NCBI GenBank assembly: GCA_010015805.1
Contig: ML978126.1
Coordinates: forward strand, 1,054,001 to 1,118,000
Source of the DNA: Rhizodiscina lignyota
Lineage: Eukaryota > Ascomycota > Dothideomycetes > Aulographales > Rhizodiscinaceae
DNA length: 64,000 nt
Direction: 5' to 3'
The notes below the pieces were generated by a model. It was not told the origin of the DNA. It made no database searches and saw only the letters and a program-made list of their open reading frames with translations. Below are positions 1 through 12,375 of the stretch, one piece after another. Numbering within the stretch: position 1 is the first letter of the stretch; each line of letters opens with the position of its first letter. Made by a program: the position numbers and the translations under genes.

Positions 1-3000
1 ACAAATATCCGCCAGAGAGGAGCCGCCCAAGATCTTGAGAACCGGTATATCAACATGCACTTCTTTCAGGAACCACGATCTGATCTCTACCGCCACCAGA
101 GAGTCGATCCCTAGTTTCAATAGTTGCGCGCTTGGGTCGATCGCCTCGGCAGAGACTTGCAATATCATTGCGAACTTGTCTATGCAGGCGCCCAGCAAGA
201 CAGCCAAAGCCTCTTCACTATTGCGCACCGTAGCCAGTCGGCCCTGAATACTCTGTGAAGACTGAGCTTGGTTACCGTCGGCGTCCTCCGCGCCATGCTC
301 GTTGTGGACGTAGGTGGCGAAACGAGGATTGCTGTGCCACAGAGCATTGACTTCCTCTCCGATCCCAATGATGATTTCGGGGTCTTCCTTCGAATCCGGC
401 CGCCCCGCGACGATGGCTTCGGCAAAGATCTCATGGAATTCAGGCTCCGACATCCTCATGTATCCAAACTTATTCAGGTGTTCTTCGTACTGTTCGAGAT
501 TGCGCGCGACGAAGCCGATCCCGAGGAGGAAGGCAATGTCCATGATTGAAGCCGCGACGCCCCTCTGTCTGCGCTGGCGTGTCAGAGCGTGCATGTACAT
601 GTTCGCTGCGGCGTAGTTTGACTGCCCCGGGTTGCCCATCACACACGACAGTGAAGAGAAGCAGATAAAGAAGTCCAGCTGGGTGGAGTAGAACAGCTCG
701 TCCAAATTACGGGTTCCGTCAACCTTGGGTCGGAGCGCCACTTCGAAGTCTTCCAAGGACATGTTGGTGAATAGCTTGTCGTTCAGCACCATAGCAGCGT
801 TGGCGACGCCAGCAATAGGCGGCATCGTTGCGCATAGATCTCCGTAAATCCTCAATACCGCTTCCTTGTCTGAAATGTCGAGAGGAAGAACTCTGATATT
901 GGCACCTCTGCGCTGTAGGTCCTTTAGTACTTCCGCATCGACCTTTGGGTTGCGGCTCGTGATTGCAATATGCCTCGCTCCGTGAGTGACCATCCAGTCG
1001 CAAATAGATAAGCCGAGCTCGGAGGCTAGACCAACGAGGAGATATGTCTTATTCTCCGAGAAGAGGTTGAATGCGTTAAGAGGGCTAATTTTGATGTCCA
1101 CTGATTCGACTCCTTCCCACCTAAGAACCGTGGTGGGATATACCGGACCGGAGAGTCTCGCCACTTGGTTCACGGGAATGGGTTCATGGATGGCAACATC
1201 ATCTGCGACAAAACCGAGGCTTGGAGACGATCCGGAGCGCGTGGCAATCCTAATCATCTCCTCGCGGTCATAATTGAGCACTATGGGGTTCACATCATGC
1301 CCTTGGCCGATGATCCCTCTTGTCTCAACTTCGTGGTTAGAAGTGCGAGTAACATAGTCGACCAAGTTGTTGGCCTCCCCGAAGTTCACAAAGGCCTGAA
1401 TGTCTGTCGGAACGATGGATTGCAGTTCCCGGTCTGTGGCATACGGATGAATGAACGCCTGCGTAGAATTAGAGTCGCTTCCTGGTCCCGAAGATGTGCT
1501 TAAGAACACGATGACTCCTCGTTCGGCAGCCGCACAGGCAATGAGCTTAGCCAAAAACGGATCAGCATCATGGACCCAGATTGGTCCTTTGACATCCCAT
1601 ACGAGGCTTTCAGCGATGAGGGTTCCCAAGAGCGCCTGCGCATCTTTCACAGTATCAAACTCGCCGTCGAGAGGGACTATGTCCTCCTTACTCACGCTAA
1701 GAAGCGATCGAGGAGAGGCGGAGAATGTTACCACCTTACGGTGAGTTCCCACTACCGAACCGACACATACGTAACAGGGCTTTTGGTTGCTTGTTCTGAA
1801 AGGGAAGTACGATGAAGCGTGGATTTGGATCTGGACGGTCTCGGCCGCCAACGCCACTTTGGTCGAGTCCTCCACCTGTCGAAGTGTACGGGAGCCATTG
1901 GTATCGACAATTTCCACACAATTGGATGTGGGAGACATGGCGTAGGTGATATCTCTCCTCTCCGAGTTCAACCTGTTGTTCATCGTCTCGCTAGGAAGGA
2001 TCCTCGGGATGTAGAGGGCGCCTCCTTCGACAGCTAGCTCCCATTCGTCAACCCACAACACATCTCCAAAATCGGCAGAGTCCAGACACAGTGAGCGGAT
2101 GAGCGTCTCGGCAAATAGTAGAGGATCCAATGTACTGTGATGCAGTGCATCTACATCCAGGAACCGCAGACGGAGATCAGGCAGTTCTTGTAGGACGGAT
2201 CGGCCCACGCCCACGACCATGTTGGATAGCGGATTGTCCGCACGGCAGCCTTGCGTGACCCATAGGACATGTTTAGCGTCTTGGAACACCGCCTGCGCCC
2301 CGCGAAACTTCGCAGGATTAACATCCCCGAACATGGGCGCATCCAGCTCGGAGAGGACTAGCACCGCCGCTCCAGATGGGACCTGTTCGACGTCCTCTAG
2401 CCTCCGTGCCAAAGTAAATTCTGAGACGATCGGCTGAAGGAGACTTCGAGCTTTTTGCACTAGCTTCGCTACGCGTCGCGATTCTCCCCCAACGATGAGG
2501 AGGTTATCCAGATGCGGCATTCTGTCCATGCATGAGAGAGGGTCGCGCAGGATTTCAACGCGCTCATCGATGGCCTGGCTGACGATGAGCGAGGCGAGAT
2601 ATTTCTTAGGATCGTCGTGATCTCTGTACGCAGCATCCACACCGGAGAAGCCTGTTGCCAATAACTCCTCATTCCATCGATCTTCATCGACCGTGGGATG
2701 ATACATCCGGCCGTCGTCACGGCCAAGCCACCAGCCAGGAAGGTGGGAGGAGGTGAATTGCGGTGTGAGCCCATCGTTGGTCACTTCATTGAGGATCAGG
2801 AAGCCTCCAGGCTTCAGCAAACTGCGGCAGTGAGCCAAGGTCTCCGCCAGAGACTTGGTGGCATGTAAGGCATTCGAGGACATGATGACATCGTACGAAT
2901 GGTCTTCGAAACCCTGGTCGCGGGGGCTGGCCTCTATATCCAGCACTGCGTACTCCATCAGCGCCGAATGCTCGCTAAAGAGTGTTCTCGCACTCTCGAA

Positions 3001-6000
3001 GAAGCCTGCCGAGATATCAGTATATGTATACGAATGGCAGTAGCTCCCAAGGCCCTTGAGCATGTGGATAGTCGCGCCGCCCGTTCCTGCGCCGATCTCG
3101 AGGACTTTCATGTGCGGATAGCGGTGAGCCAACTGTTCCGACACGGCGGCGAGATGACTGTACGTCTGTCGGAATGGAACGGCCTCGGCGTACAGCCTCG
3201 TAAGCATGTCGTTTTGCATCATGACCTGCAGCGCCGGGAGCTCGCCTCGGAGAATAGCAGGCTGGACTTGGCCAAGCGCCGTTATCATCTCCAGCTCCAC
3301 CATCCCTGGATACTTATCCTTCAATTGCGTCAACTCCTCACGCGTATCTGCGGCCCATTCTTTTTTGATGCGCGGGTGCCGTCCTGCTTCGACCTTGGGG
3401 AGGAGGTAGTTCAGGATCCAGTCAATCTGGATTTGGAAATGGCCTTCTAGTTCAGGAATCTCACTGGGCGAAATTTCGTCGCGTAGTCTTCGTAAATAAT
3501 AGTATGCGAGGCGTTCACAAGTATCGACGTACTCAACCTCCTCAGCGGTCAGATACTGGATTTGCTTGGGCTCAATGCCACTTGCCACATCTCTCTTCCA
3601 AACCGTCTTTGCGAAGAGTTTTCGGTCGTTTTGCGGCGTTGCTTTCGTGAAGGAGGAGCATGTCAAGGCGCGCAGCTGAATCTGTGGGTGACCGTTTGCG
3701 GACGAGGTGATGTTTACATCTCCGGACATCACTTTCGAGGTGGCTTTTGTAAGATAGCAGTCGGCAACAAGTTCACCGCTGTCGACAGGAGATGCCGAAA
3801 ACTCCAGCGCCACGGGATTGATGCGGATGTGCTGCACATTGGTGGGTAGATATGGAGTCCACAGTCGGCCGTCGCCAGGGAACGCCAAGGCGGTAAAGAG
3901 GCCATGAAAAGCAGAATCGAGCGTTGCTGGATGGAGTCGAAGTCGAGAGTTGTCCACGCGCTTAAGTGTGACCGTAGAAACATTAAGTCTCCTCTGCACC
4001 GAGTCAACGGTGAAGTCGCCTGTATACCGAAGGCCAACTTGCTCCATGTATGAATAAAGCCGGTCAACGCTGACTGGCTTCATTGGCAATCTTGGTGGAT
4101 TCCGGGCTGGCAAAACATCAATGGCAGGCGTTCCAAGACGGATAATCGCACGGCCTGTGAAATTCATGTTCTCCAGTTCCTGGGCCGCATCCCCATCCAC
4201 CTTGCAACTGTAGCACGAATACTCAGCCACAATCTGTCCTGGAGAGCGACCTGTAACTCGTATTGTGAAGGTGACTTCTGTACCGGCTGAGTCCTCCTCG
4301 AGTGTGATGGCGCGATGTATGGCGAGGTCCTCCAGCTCGACAAGTCTGACTTCCTCTGATGTCGTGAGGCGCATTGCCGCTTCGTAAGCCATGGACACAT
4401 AACCAGCAGCAGGAAAGAGAATTTGGCCCTGAAACATGTGACCTCGCAGCCACTCCATCTCCTGTACTCTCATGACGTTGCGCCAGATCACCTCGCGTCC
4501 CCCGCCGTGTGATGTCGCCGATCCAAGAAGCTCATGGATCGGGCTTTCGCGGCTGCGGTACTGTCGCGATTTGCGCGACTCCCTCCACATATGCTTACTG
4601 TGGTCCCAGGCATAAGGCGGAAGACCCTTAAGAACCGTCCCTTGGCCGATACTATCTCCAAGACAGGCCTTCCGGAATCCGCTAAAGTCGACAACAGGCG
4701 AGAGGGAGAGGAAATTGGACCAGATAAATCCTAGAGCATCCGCGAAGGAGTCCATATCGTCCTTTCCTCTGCTGAGAACACCACAATATGGTATGTCCAA
4801 GCCTGTCAGCGTCTTGAGGCTCTCTGATGCAGGAGCCTTGAGCGCCGCGTGCGGTCCGACTTCGAGCGCAATGTCGTGGCAGTGCTCTTCAGTCACCGCT
4901 CTTTCGAGTGCCTGAGAGAATAGCACTGGCTTAGTCATGTTGTCAACCCAGTAGGTGTCGTTGAGAAGGGCCTTCTCGTCTATGCTCCTTCCGTTCGAGC
5001 CATACACACTTGAGTACCATTTACACCGCAGCTGGCCTTTTCGGACTCGAATATCACAATTTCTGAGCGATTCAAGGTATGGCCCCGCACATGGATTCAT
5101 ATGATGCGAGTGGTATGCTTTGTCGACTTTGAGCACCCTTGCAAATGTCTGTTCTTCGTTCAAGAGCTCCTTGGCCTCGTCGATGGCATCCGCGTCGCCG
5201 GACAAGGTAACACTGGACCTCGAATTGCTTGCAGCTACCTGGATTCTACCAGCAAACTGTTCTCTGGTGCAGAAAGCACGCGCCTGATCAAGGCTCATGC
5301 CAACCGCCATCATCTTGCCGCTGTTCAGTCCAGCTAGATGAGCATACACACCGCGGTAATATGCGATACGGATCGCGTCAGACGCTTCCAAGTAGCCAGC
5401 GGCGTAAGCTGCTGCAATTTCTCCCGATGAGTGGCCAATAACGGCACTAAAGGTAATGCCGGAGGCATGGAGCAAGTTAATAAGAGCAACCTGGAGGGCG
5501 GTGCACAAGGGCTGCGAAATTTCCGCCTCGTGTATCCTGGATCTCTCGACCGGAGCAGTGAGCTCCACTGCTAGCGACCATGACGGAGAATCAGGCAACC
5601 TCTGTAGTGATTCTTCGAGAGCATCGATCGACTGTTTAAAGACTGATGACTGCGCGTAAAGACTAGCGCCCATCGAAGGCCACTGCGCTCCTTGGCCTGT
5701 GAATATGCCCAGGATCCGCGGCGGTAAGTCCTCCGTGACGTGGATCGCTTTTGTTGCTATCGAGTTGTGCGGATGTTGCGCTGCTTTGGCCGCCAGATCA
5801 TCCAGCTTCTTCGCCAGCTCCTCAGCAGTCGATGAAGAGACGTACGTCTTGTAGGGAAGCTCTGTACGACGAGTTTGCAGGGTCCAAGCCAAGTTCGAGA
5901 GGTCCGTCGTCTGTCCAGTCTTCAAAGCGCCAGATAGGGACCGAGCTCCGGCCAGCAGCGCCGATTCTGAATTGGCCGACAGAACGAGCGGACCACATGG

Positions 6001-7629
6001 GAGCTTTGGAGAATAAGGGCTAGGCGTAGAGGTGCTCATTGTAGTTGCTTCCGGAGTCCAGCTCTCGAGTATTGCGTGCGCGTTGGTCCCCCCAAAACCA
6101 AAGCTGTTCACGCTTGCACGCCGTGGGACGCCCGGGGGCATGACTGGCCATGGCTTGATTTCTGTCGGTATGCAGAGATTGGTATAGAATGGAGCAACCC
6201 TGGGATTAAGTCTGTTGAAATGCATGTTCGGTGGGATCAGGCCGTGCTGAACCGCCAAAGAGGCTTTCAGTAGCCCTGCTAACCCAGCGGTGCCCTCCAA
6301 GTGGCCGATGACTGTCTTTACTGATCCAATGTAAAGGCGTTCCTCTGCGTCGACGCTAGTTCGTATGTCGTCTTCGTTATCGTCTTCTGGATCTTCAGTT
6401 GCAAAGAATGCACCTTGCACAGCCTCTGCCTCGATTGCTAAAAGAACGTAAGAATTGTGAAGCAATGGATCTTGTGGTGAGGTCAAGCATACGGTCTCCA
6501 GCCATGGTCCCCGTTCCATGAGCTTCAAAATACTGGCAGCGGTCTTCCTTCCTCCGACAATCCAGTCCAGCCCTAGCATAAGTAGAGCGAATCAGCGCCG
6601 TCTGCGACATGGCACTGGGCACAGTGATTCCAGACGTGCGCCCGTCCTGGTTGACACCAGTTTCCCTGACGATGCATTCGATATGATCACCGTCTGCGAT
6701 AGCCTGAGTAAGGGTTTTAAGGAAAACCGCAGCGAAGCCCTCGCCTCGCGCATAGCCGTCTGCGTCGGCATCCCACATGCGCGATCTACCCGTCGGAGAA
6801 AGCATGTGGAGCTGGAGTATGGTCAGAGATTAGCGATTCTTTCCCTTCTTCCTCACCCAAGCTTGTCTGGGGAAGGCTGAGCTAACGCACCTTAGATTCA
6901 AGGATATATGGGTCCGGTCCAAGAATCAGATTCACGCCAGCTGCCACAGCTAGATTCGACTCGCCGCTCCTGAGCGTTTGCACGGCATGATGTAAGGCCA
7001 CCAAACTCGATGAGCACGCCGTGTCAATGGTGGTCGAAGGGCCTTTCCAGTCGAAAAAGTACGATACTCGATTAGAGAGAATGGCCCTAGACAAGCCAGT
7101 GGCGGCATATTGAGGCACACTATCCACATCTCGTAACAGCAGGTCCGAGTAGTCCTGAGTCATTTGACCGACGAACACGGCTGTCTGTGTGCCCTGGAGC
7201 TCCTGAATCGAATATCCCGCAGCATCCATGCCTTCATAAACTGTCTCCAAAAGCATACGTTGCTGAGGATCCATTGATTCTGCCTCTTTGGGGTGGATTT
7301 TGAAAAAGTTGTTGTCGAACACGCGGTGATCCTCCGTAAGAAGGTAGGAATGAAGCACGTTGGTACTCTAGAGTTTCGGAGAGTCTGTCAGTGCTATGTG
7401 CTCACGAGAACTGCCAATATGCTCATACCCCATGATATTCACCGTTCTCGTGGTAGAATCCCTTGGCATTGAATCGACTGGGAGGAATTTCCACCAAGAC
7501 ATCCCTCGGGTTTTTCAACAACTCCCACAGCTTTGACGGAGAACTCGCACCTCCTGGAAACCTACAACTACTTCCAACGATAGCGATAGGTTCCGGTGTA
7601 GATCGAGATTCGGCCATGGTGATTGCCAT
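1..7629 (-). CDS. Highly reducing polyketide synthase (3' end outside window)
   Basis: Iterative type I PKS that builds a reduced, C-methylated polyketide chain. The start is ATG at 7629, or in frame at 7617. Four exons are seen: 7629-7429, 7367-6891, 6811-6493 and 6437 to beyond position 1, about 2478 residues in the window. Domains in order: KS (DTACSSS, Cys about 185; EAHGTGT about 322), AT (GHSSGE about 669), DH ([10 protein letters not shown] about 1000), C-methyltransferase (LEIGAGTGG about 1446), a long region with no recognisable ER NADPH motif, KR (GLASELG about 2134; YAAAN later) and ACP (GIDSL, Ser about 2443). The frame stays open from 6437 to the edge. The KR style and absent ER resemble the PKS-NRPS/LovB clade, so a condensation domain or NRPS module may follow off-window. 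It is divergent from a trans-acting enoyl reductase, which fits the missing ER activity. Confidence 0.95.
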
Positions 7630-8218
7630 ATAGCGCAATTGTATACTTGGTCGGAGGTGAAAGGGGAATTTAGTAAAAGAGATGTCTAAAGAGGGTAATA
7701 GAGCACATCCAGGTGGTCCGTATATCGATAATGCCAAGCGTCTGAATATTGAAAAAGAAAGGCGATGCACGTAGTTTTGTTTCCCTTCTTCCCCTTTTTT
7801 GGTCGTAGGTCACTACCAGTGCATGGAATATCCGGTGGTCACGTGATTCCGCTCTCAACGGCACATTATTGACAAGTGGAGGGGCCGTGCTTTCGGATGT
7901 CGGTTCAATGCGCTTACTATGAATCCAGAATGGACTATCCCGGGGGAAATGTATTATGTTTATCTCATCCATAGCATAGCCCAGGGTACTCGGTGGAATA
8001 AGCTTACTATACTAAGGGGAATGGCTTGCTCTGTGGCTTGTCAGTCAAAACTGTCGATATGCTTAAATAAAGTATCAGGGTATGCTTAAAATAAAATATC
8101 AGGGGAGTCTATCAGGATAACACCGTGGAATGAACAATGGAATTGCACAAACTTCGGTCTGATTCTCCGAAACTGCGAATGACATACTAACAAAAACAAC
8201 ACCAACTACCAAAAAGAA
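7630..8218. promoter_or_regulatory. Divergent promoter of PKS and trans-ER
   Basis: This 589-bp gap separates the head-to-head PKS and enoyl reductase genes, so both are probably controlled from it. It holds an AT-rich imperfect tandem repeat at 8058-8104, close to the ER start. I see no other gene. Confidence 0.6.
8058..8104. repeat. Imperfect tandem duplication, 23/24 bp
   Basis: Two adjacent copies, 8058-8080 and 8081-8104, both begin TATGCTTAAA and end ATATCAGGG or GTATCAGGG. They differ by one inserted A and a G/A change. The repeat lies in the PKS/ER divergent promoter. Confidence 0.8.
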
Positions 8219-9402
8219 ATGAGAACTCGAAGCACGTTAGTAGGAAAGGACGTTGGTCAGTACGAGCTGGTCCACGATGTTCCAATTCCTCGCGCGCAAC
8301 CTGAGCAGGTCATCTGCAGGGTTGCAGCCATCGCGCTCAATCCTACGGATTGGAAGATGGTAGACTTCTCTGTGGTTCCTGGCGCAGTCGGTGGGCACGA
8401 CTTTGCCGGCGAGGTAATTGAGGTCGGAGAGCAGGTAACACGGCTTAAAAAGGGCGATCGCGTGTTCGCGCTAGCAATTGGGTTCAACTCGGACGACAAG
8501 GCCACTGGCGCATTCGCCGACTACGCCATCACTTTCGCCGACGGCGCCTGGAGGATTCCGGACTGGATGTCGTATGAAGAGGCATCCACATTTGGCGTTG
8601 GTATTGGTACGGCGATCCTGGCGCTCTATCAGACGTTGGGGTTGCCACCACCAGATATCGACGGTACCACAGCATGCAAAAGGAAGCAAAAGAAGCCGGG
8701 GTACGTGTTAGTCTCTGGCGGGTCCACAGCGACAGGCACTATTGCAATCCAGCTCTTGAAAGCGTAAGAAAATTCCTCTACCGTTATACCCCCATCCGTT
8801 GGATTCTTCGGAATGAGAGTTTTGGGAGGAGTAAAGTTTCATGAGGGAATAGGGCTGACAAAAGTCTCCGTAGCTCTGGCTTCGTCCCAATCGTCACTTG
8901 CTCCCGCCAGCACATGGATATGGTCAAGTCTCTCGGCGCTGCAGCAGCGTTCGACTACAGCTCACCGCAATGCGGAAGCGAGATCCGCAGGTATACGAGT
9001 GGCACGCTCGAGTATGCCCTGGACTGCATCACCGAGGCGGGCACAATGAAGATGTGCTATGAGGCCATCAGCTCCGCAGGCGGGCGCTATGTAGGACTCG
9101 AGCCTCTGCCCACACACGTCCAGTACACGCGGCGACAGGTGCGCGCGGACTGGGTCATCGGCCGCACGCTCGCTGGGCTGCCCGTACGATTGGACGGCGC
9201 CTACGGCCGGCCAGCAAGACCAGAGGATCGCGAATTTGCCAAGCGATATTTTCCCATGGCCGAGAAACTCATTGCAAAGGGTCTGTTGAAGCCGCACCCC
9301 CTTGAGGTACGCGACGGCGGTTTAGGGGCTCTGATGGACGGCATCGACGACCTCCGGAAGGGCAAAGTCCGGGGGAAGAAACTCGTATATCCGCTTGCAT
9401 AG
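8219..9402 (+). CDS. Trans-acting enoyl reductase (MDR family, LovC-like)
   Basis: NADPH-dependent medium-chain reductase predicted to reduce the enoyl groups made by the neighbouring PKS. Two exons, 8219-8763 and 8874-9402, encode 357 residues; the intron starts GTAAGA and the joined frame reads LLKASGF. The N-terminal GroES-like part contains NPTDWK and GHDFAGEV. The Rossmann part carries SGGSTATGTIAIQLL, typical of fungal trans-ERs such as LovC and CcsC. The C-terminal part has the usual GKVRGKKLVYPL ending, and the length matches the family. It lies divergent from the ER-less PKS, so a partnership is likely. The specific product cannot be read from the sequence. Confidence 0.93.
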
Positions 9403-10572
9403 CTAAGCCATTCAAGCTTCATGAGCATCAAAACGAAAACAATCAGCGGCGCCTCGCCTTGAGTTCAATAGTGCTCCAGGATCCGCTCAGTGGGACAGGG
9501 CCAATCCTTCGGCTGGATCGAGGTACAGAGCTCCTTCGGTCACCAAGGCTGCTCGTCGACAGGTCGAACAGTGGCTGTCAGCAAGAACAGATGTTGTATA
9601 CGACTTGATAGACCCATTACCTACGCATGTAGGAGGAGGCGGGGATATTAGGTTTAGGCTTTTTTTTGGGGGAATTCATGATGTCTGTTTCGGCTGCTTA
9701 CTAAGCGCCATACCAGGAGGTATGCTGTATATACACGTGATCAGAGAGACACGCATTTCAAACCCCGTTTACACCTCACTCCCCTTTTCAATAGCCACTG
9801 CCTTCGAACAGGTACTCTGTCAACATCTTAAAGTAGGGTTTGCCTCCTAGCTTCCTCCAGTTATGATCGGTTGACTTTTTCACCGCTCACGTGACAGCGC
9901 CAAGACTTTTCAAAAGACTTCGAAAAGGCAGCCACCCAGCCCAGCCAGAACCAAATAAGAAAACGGAAACGAGTGCAAGTCTGTACTCCGCCTTACGGCT
10001 GTAGCCGTTTGAAATCATAAGCAGCAAACCTCTCATCCAGCCCTCCAAGCTCCCCAGTCCCTTTGCTGTTTAGGATATCATACAGTTTGCATTCTTTGCA
10101 CAGTCTGTGAAAGGAGGATGTTTCGCGCGATGTCTCCTCAAATACTTAACCACTTTTACGACCTCCATCCTCCTGAACATAAAATAAATGGTATTTAATT
10201 TAATAAATCTTCTAAAATCTATCGGCAAGTCATTCATTTCAAGCGTAAGAGGAGGTAAATTTATAATCTGGAAGGCAAAGTGCAACTCACGACTTTTTGC
10301 AGACCGTAATGTAATGCCAGGTCTCCAGTCGAACTCTATGGCTCTAACATTTTTCTATTTATGGCCAACATATCAGAGCGTTCTCAGATTGATTCCCTGT
10401 CCAATCGTTTGATCGGAGCATACTTCTTCGGCGCTTTAGCGATACACACGACGAAAGACGCCGACAAAATGCGCCGACGCCGCTCCGCCCAGGATTGGGT
10501 ATTTCTTCACTATCGAGTGAAAATGAGGAGAACTGGAACTAGAACGAACAGCACAGAGGAGACCAATCCAAT
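9403..10572. other. Intergenic region, no gene seen
   Basis: This 1.2-kb stretch lies between the trans-ER and the alpha/beta hydrolase. It includes an AT-rich patch around 10140-10260 and short purine runs. No supported coding sequence or RNA gene was recognised. Confidence 0.6.
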
Positions 10573-11865
10573 ATGCAGAAGATAATCTCGTCAGAATTCG
10601 TCAATTTCGAATATCTCCGCGTCCTCGGGACAGCCCCTTTACAAGGCGCCGAGGTCGGAGAGTGCCTCGAGGCCGCGAAAAGAATCAAGAGCAATGATCC
10701 CGAGAGCTGGTACAGTGCTTGGTCCGACGCGGCCGCAAAGAGCGAGTGGATTGCGGGAACGGCGGTGCGGTCGGGGGATCGGGAGGCAGCTCGGTGGGCG
10801 TTCCTCCGCTCGTCAAACTATCGCCGCGCCAGCGAGTTCCTTCTACACCACAATCCAAACGACCCAAGACTTCTAGAGTCTACCACAAAGTCCGTCAGCA
10901 ACTTCAAGAAGGCGTGCAGACTTTTCGACAGCCCAGTCCACTTTCTCGAGATACCCTACGAGAAGAATGCTACGCTACCGGCTTACCTTTTCATGCCGAC
11001 GGCATCGTCGCTCCGTCCAGGTAAGGTGCCCGTCGTCATTAGCACGGGAGGCTTCGACTCGATCCAAGAGGAACTCTACTACTTTACCGCTTCGGGAGCA
11101 AGGACTAGAGGATATGCAACGCTCTCCTTCGAGGGGCCAGGCCAGGGAATCGTGGCCCGCCGGGATAAGCTCCGCCTGAGACCCGACTGGGAAGTGGTCG
11201 TCGGCAGAGTACTTGACTGGCTTCACACCGCCCCCAACGAACATCCAGAATGGAACCTGGACATGTCGCGCGTGGCGCTAGCCGGAGCATCCATGGGAGG
11301 CTATTTTGCGCTGAGGGGTGCAATGGACCCACGAATCGCCGCCTGCGTTTCCATCGACGGCTTTTACGATCTGGGGGCAGTGACGCGAGCGCGCGTCTCG
11401 GGACCCTTGATGAATGCTATAGAGAAACATTACCTGCCAGACGGCGTATTTAACGCGCTTCTGGGAATAGCCGCCGCACTCAGCTTCCAGAATGGTTGGG
11501 AGTTGGGACACGCTATTCTGGCAACAGGTATCATGTCACCGGTAGAGGTGATGCGCACCTGGGCTGGCTATACTATGGCGCTACCGGACGGCAAGTCTCG
11601 CCTGAGCCAGATCAAATGCCCAGTGCTGGTAGCGGGTGCGCGAGATAGTATTTATGTTCCGTTGGAAGAAGACGAGCGAATCTACAATGAGCTGGTGCGA
11701 TTTGAGGGATCTGATAAGAAACACGAGCTGTGGATTCCAACTGGTCCGGGCCAGGGATCGTTGCAGGCAAAGGTGGCGGCGTTGGCAAGTCTCCATACCA
11801 AGACGTTTGGTTGGCTTGATGATGTTTTTGGGATCAAAAGAGAGTCTCTCGTCGTGGATCAATGA
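10573..11865 (+). CDS. FrsA-like alpha/beta hydrolase (polyketide transferase/hydrolase type)
   Basis: A single exon encodes 430 residues with an alpha-helical N-terminal part followed by an alpha/beta-hydrolase core. The nucleophile elbow GASMGGYF (Ser about 239) is present, and an acid candidate lies in VLVAGARDSIY. This family (DUF1100/FrsA-like) recurs beside fungal reducing PKS genes, for example the cytochalasan hydrolases and the fumagillin polyketide transferase af380. It could hydrolyse, cyclise or transfer the PKS chain. Near the C-terminus, where many relatives have an His-Cys-Gln motif, this protein reads GSLQAK, so the usual catalytic His appears replaced; this alignment was made by memory and needs checking. 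The family call is fairly sure, the reaction is not. Confidence 0.82.
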   Translation: MQKIISSEFVNFEYLRVLGTAPLQGAEVGECLEAAKRIKSNDPESWYSAWSDAAAKSEWIAGTAVRSGDREAARWAFLRSSNYRRASEFLLHHNPNDPRLLESTTKSVSNFKKACRLFDSPVHFLEIPYEKNATLPAYLFMPTASSLRPGKVPVVISTGGFDSIQEELYYFTASGARTRGYATLSFEGPGQGIVARRDKLRLRPDWEVVVGRVLDWLHTAPNEHPEWNLDMSRVALAGASMGGYFALRGAMDPRIAACVSIDGFYDLGAVTRARVSGPLMNAIEKHYLPDGVFNALLGIAAALSFQNGWELGHAILATGIMSPVEVMRTWAGYTMALPDGKSRLSQIKCPVLVAGARDSIYVPLEEDERIYNELVRFEGSDKKHELWIPTGPGQGSLQAKVAALASLHTKTFGWLDDVFGIKRESLVVDQ

Positions 11866-12375
11866 GCTTCATCTTCGTTTCAACGTACGACCGTCGGGTG
11901 GCACTCTTTACACGATATTTGCTTTTGGGATGGAATGTGAAAATTGAGGCACGGATACGCTTAGGCTATGAATTGGCTGGTTCTTTTGTAAAGTCTTGGG
12001 GACACAGAACCTAAATCACTCTTGTTTGTAAAGACGCTGGATGTGATCCACATGTGCATGACAGGTAGTGGGCTTGAATTTCTCAATTTGTGAGTTTTAT
12101 TTCCTCTCCATGGGGGATGGTCATCGCTTTGTCTCACCCTCGCTCGTTGGAGTAAGTATCGGTGGGTTTATCGGTGCGCCTCACGACACAGTCGCTGCAT
12201 TGTATGTAAAAGCGTGAGACAACCTCCTTAGCATTTCCATCGGTGAATATTTGCATGTTAACGGACATGGGCACTGTACGTGCATTCAAGAAAGCCCAAA
12301 TCAGACCTGCGTCTAGAACGGAGAAACCCAAAAGGAGCTCCACTGAAAAAGTAGAGGACACAATTTCGAATCAAC
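11866..12375. other. Intergenic region, no gene seen
   Basis: A 510-bp gap between the hydrolase stop and the start of the small membrane protein, both on the plus strand. It presumably holds the terminator of the first and the promoter of the second. No distinct motif was recognised. Confidence 0.55.
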
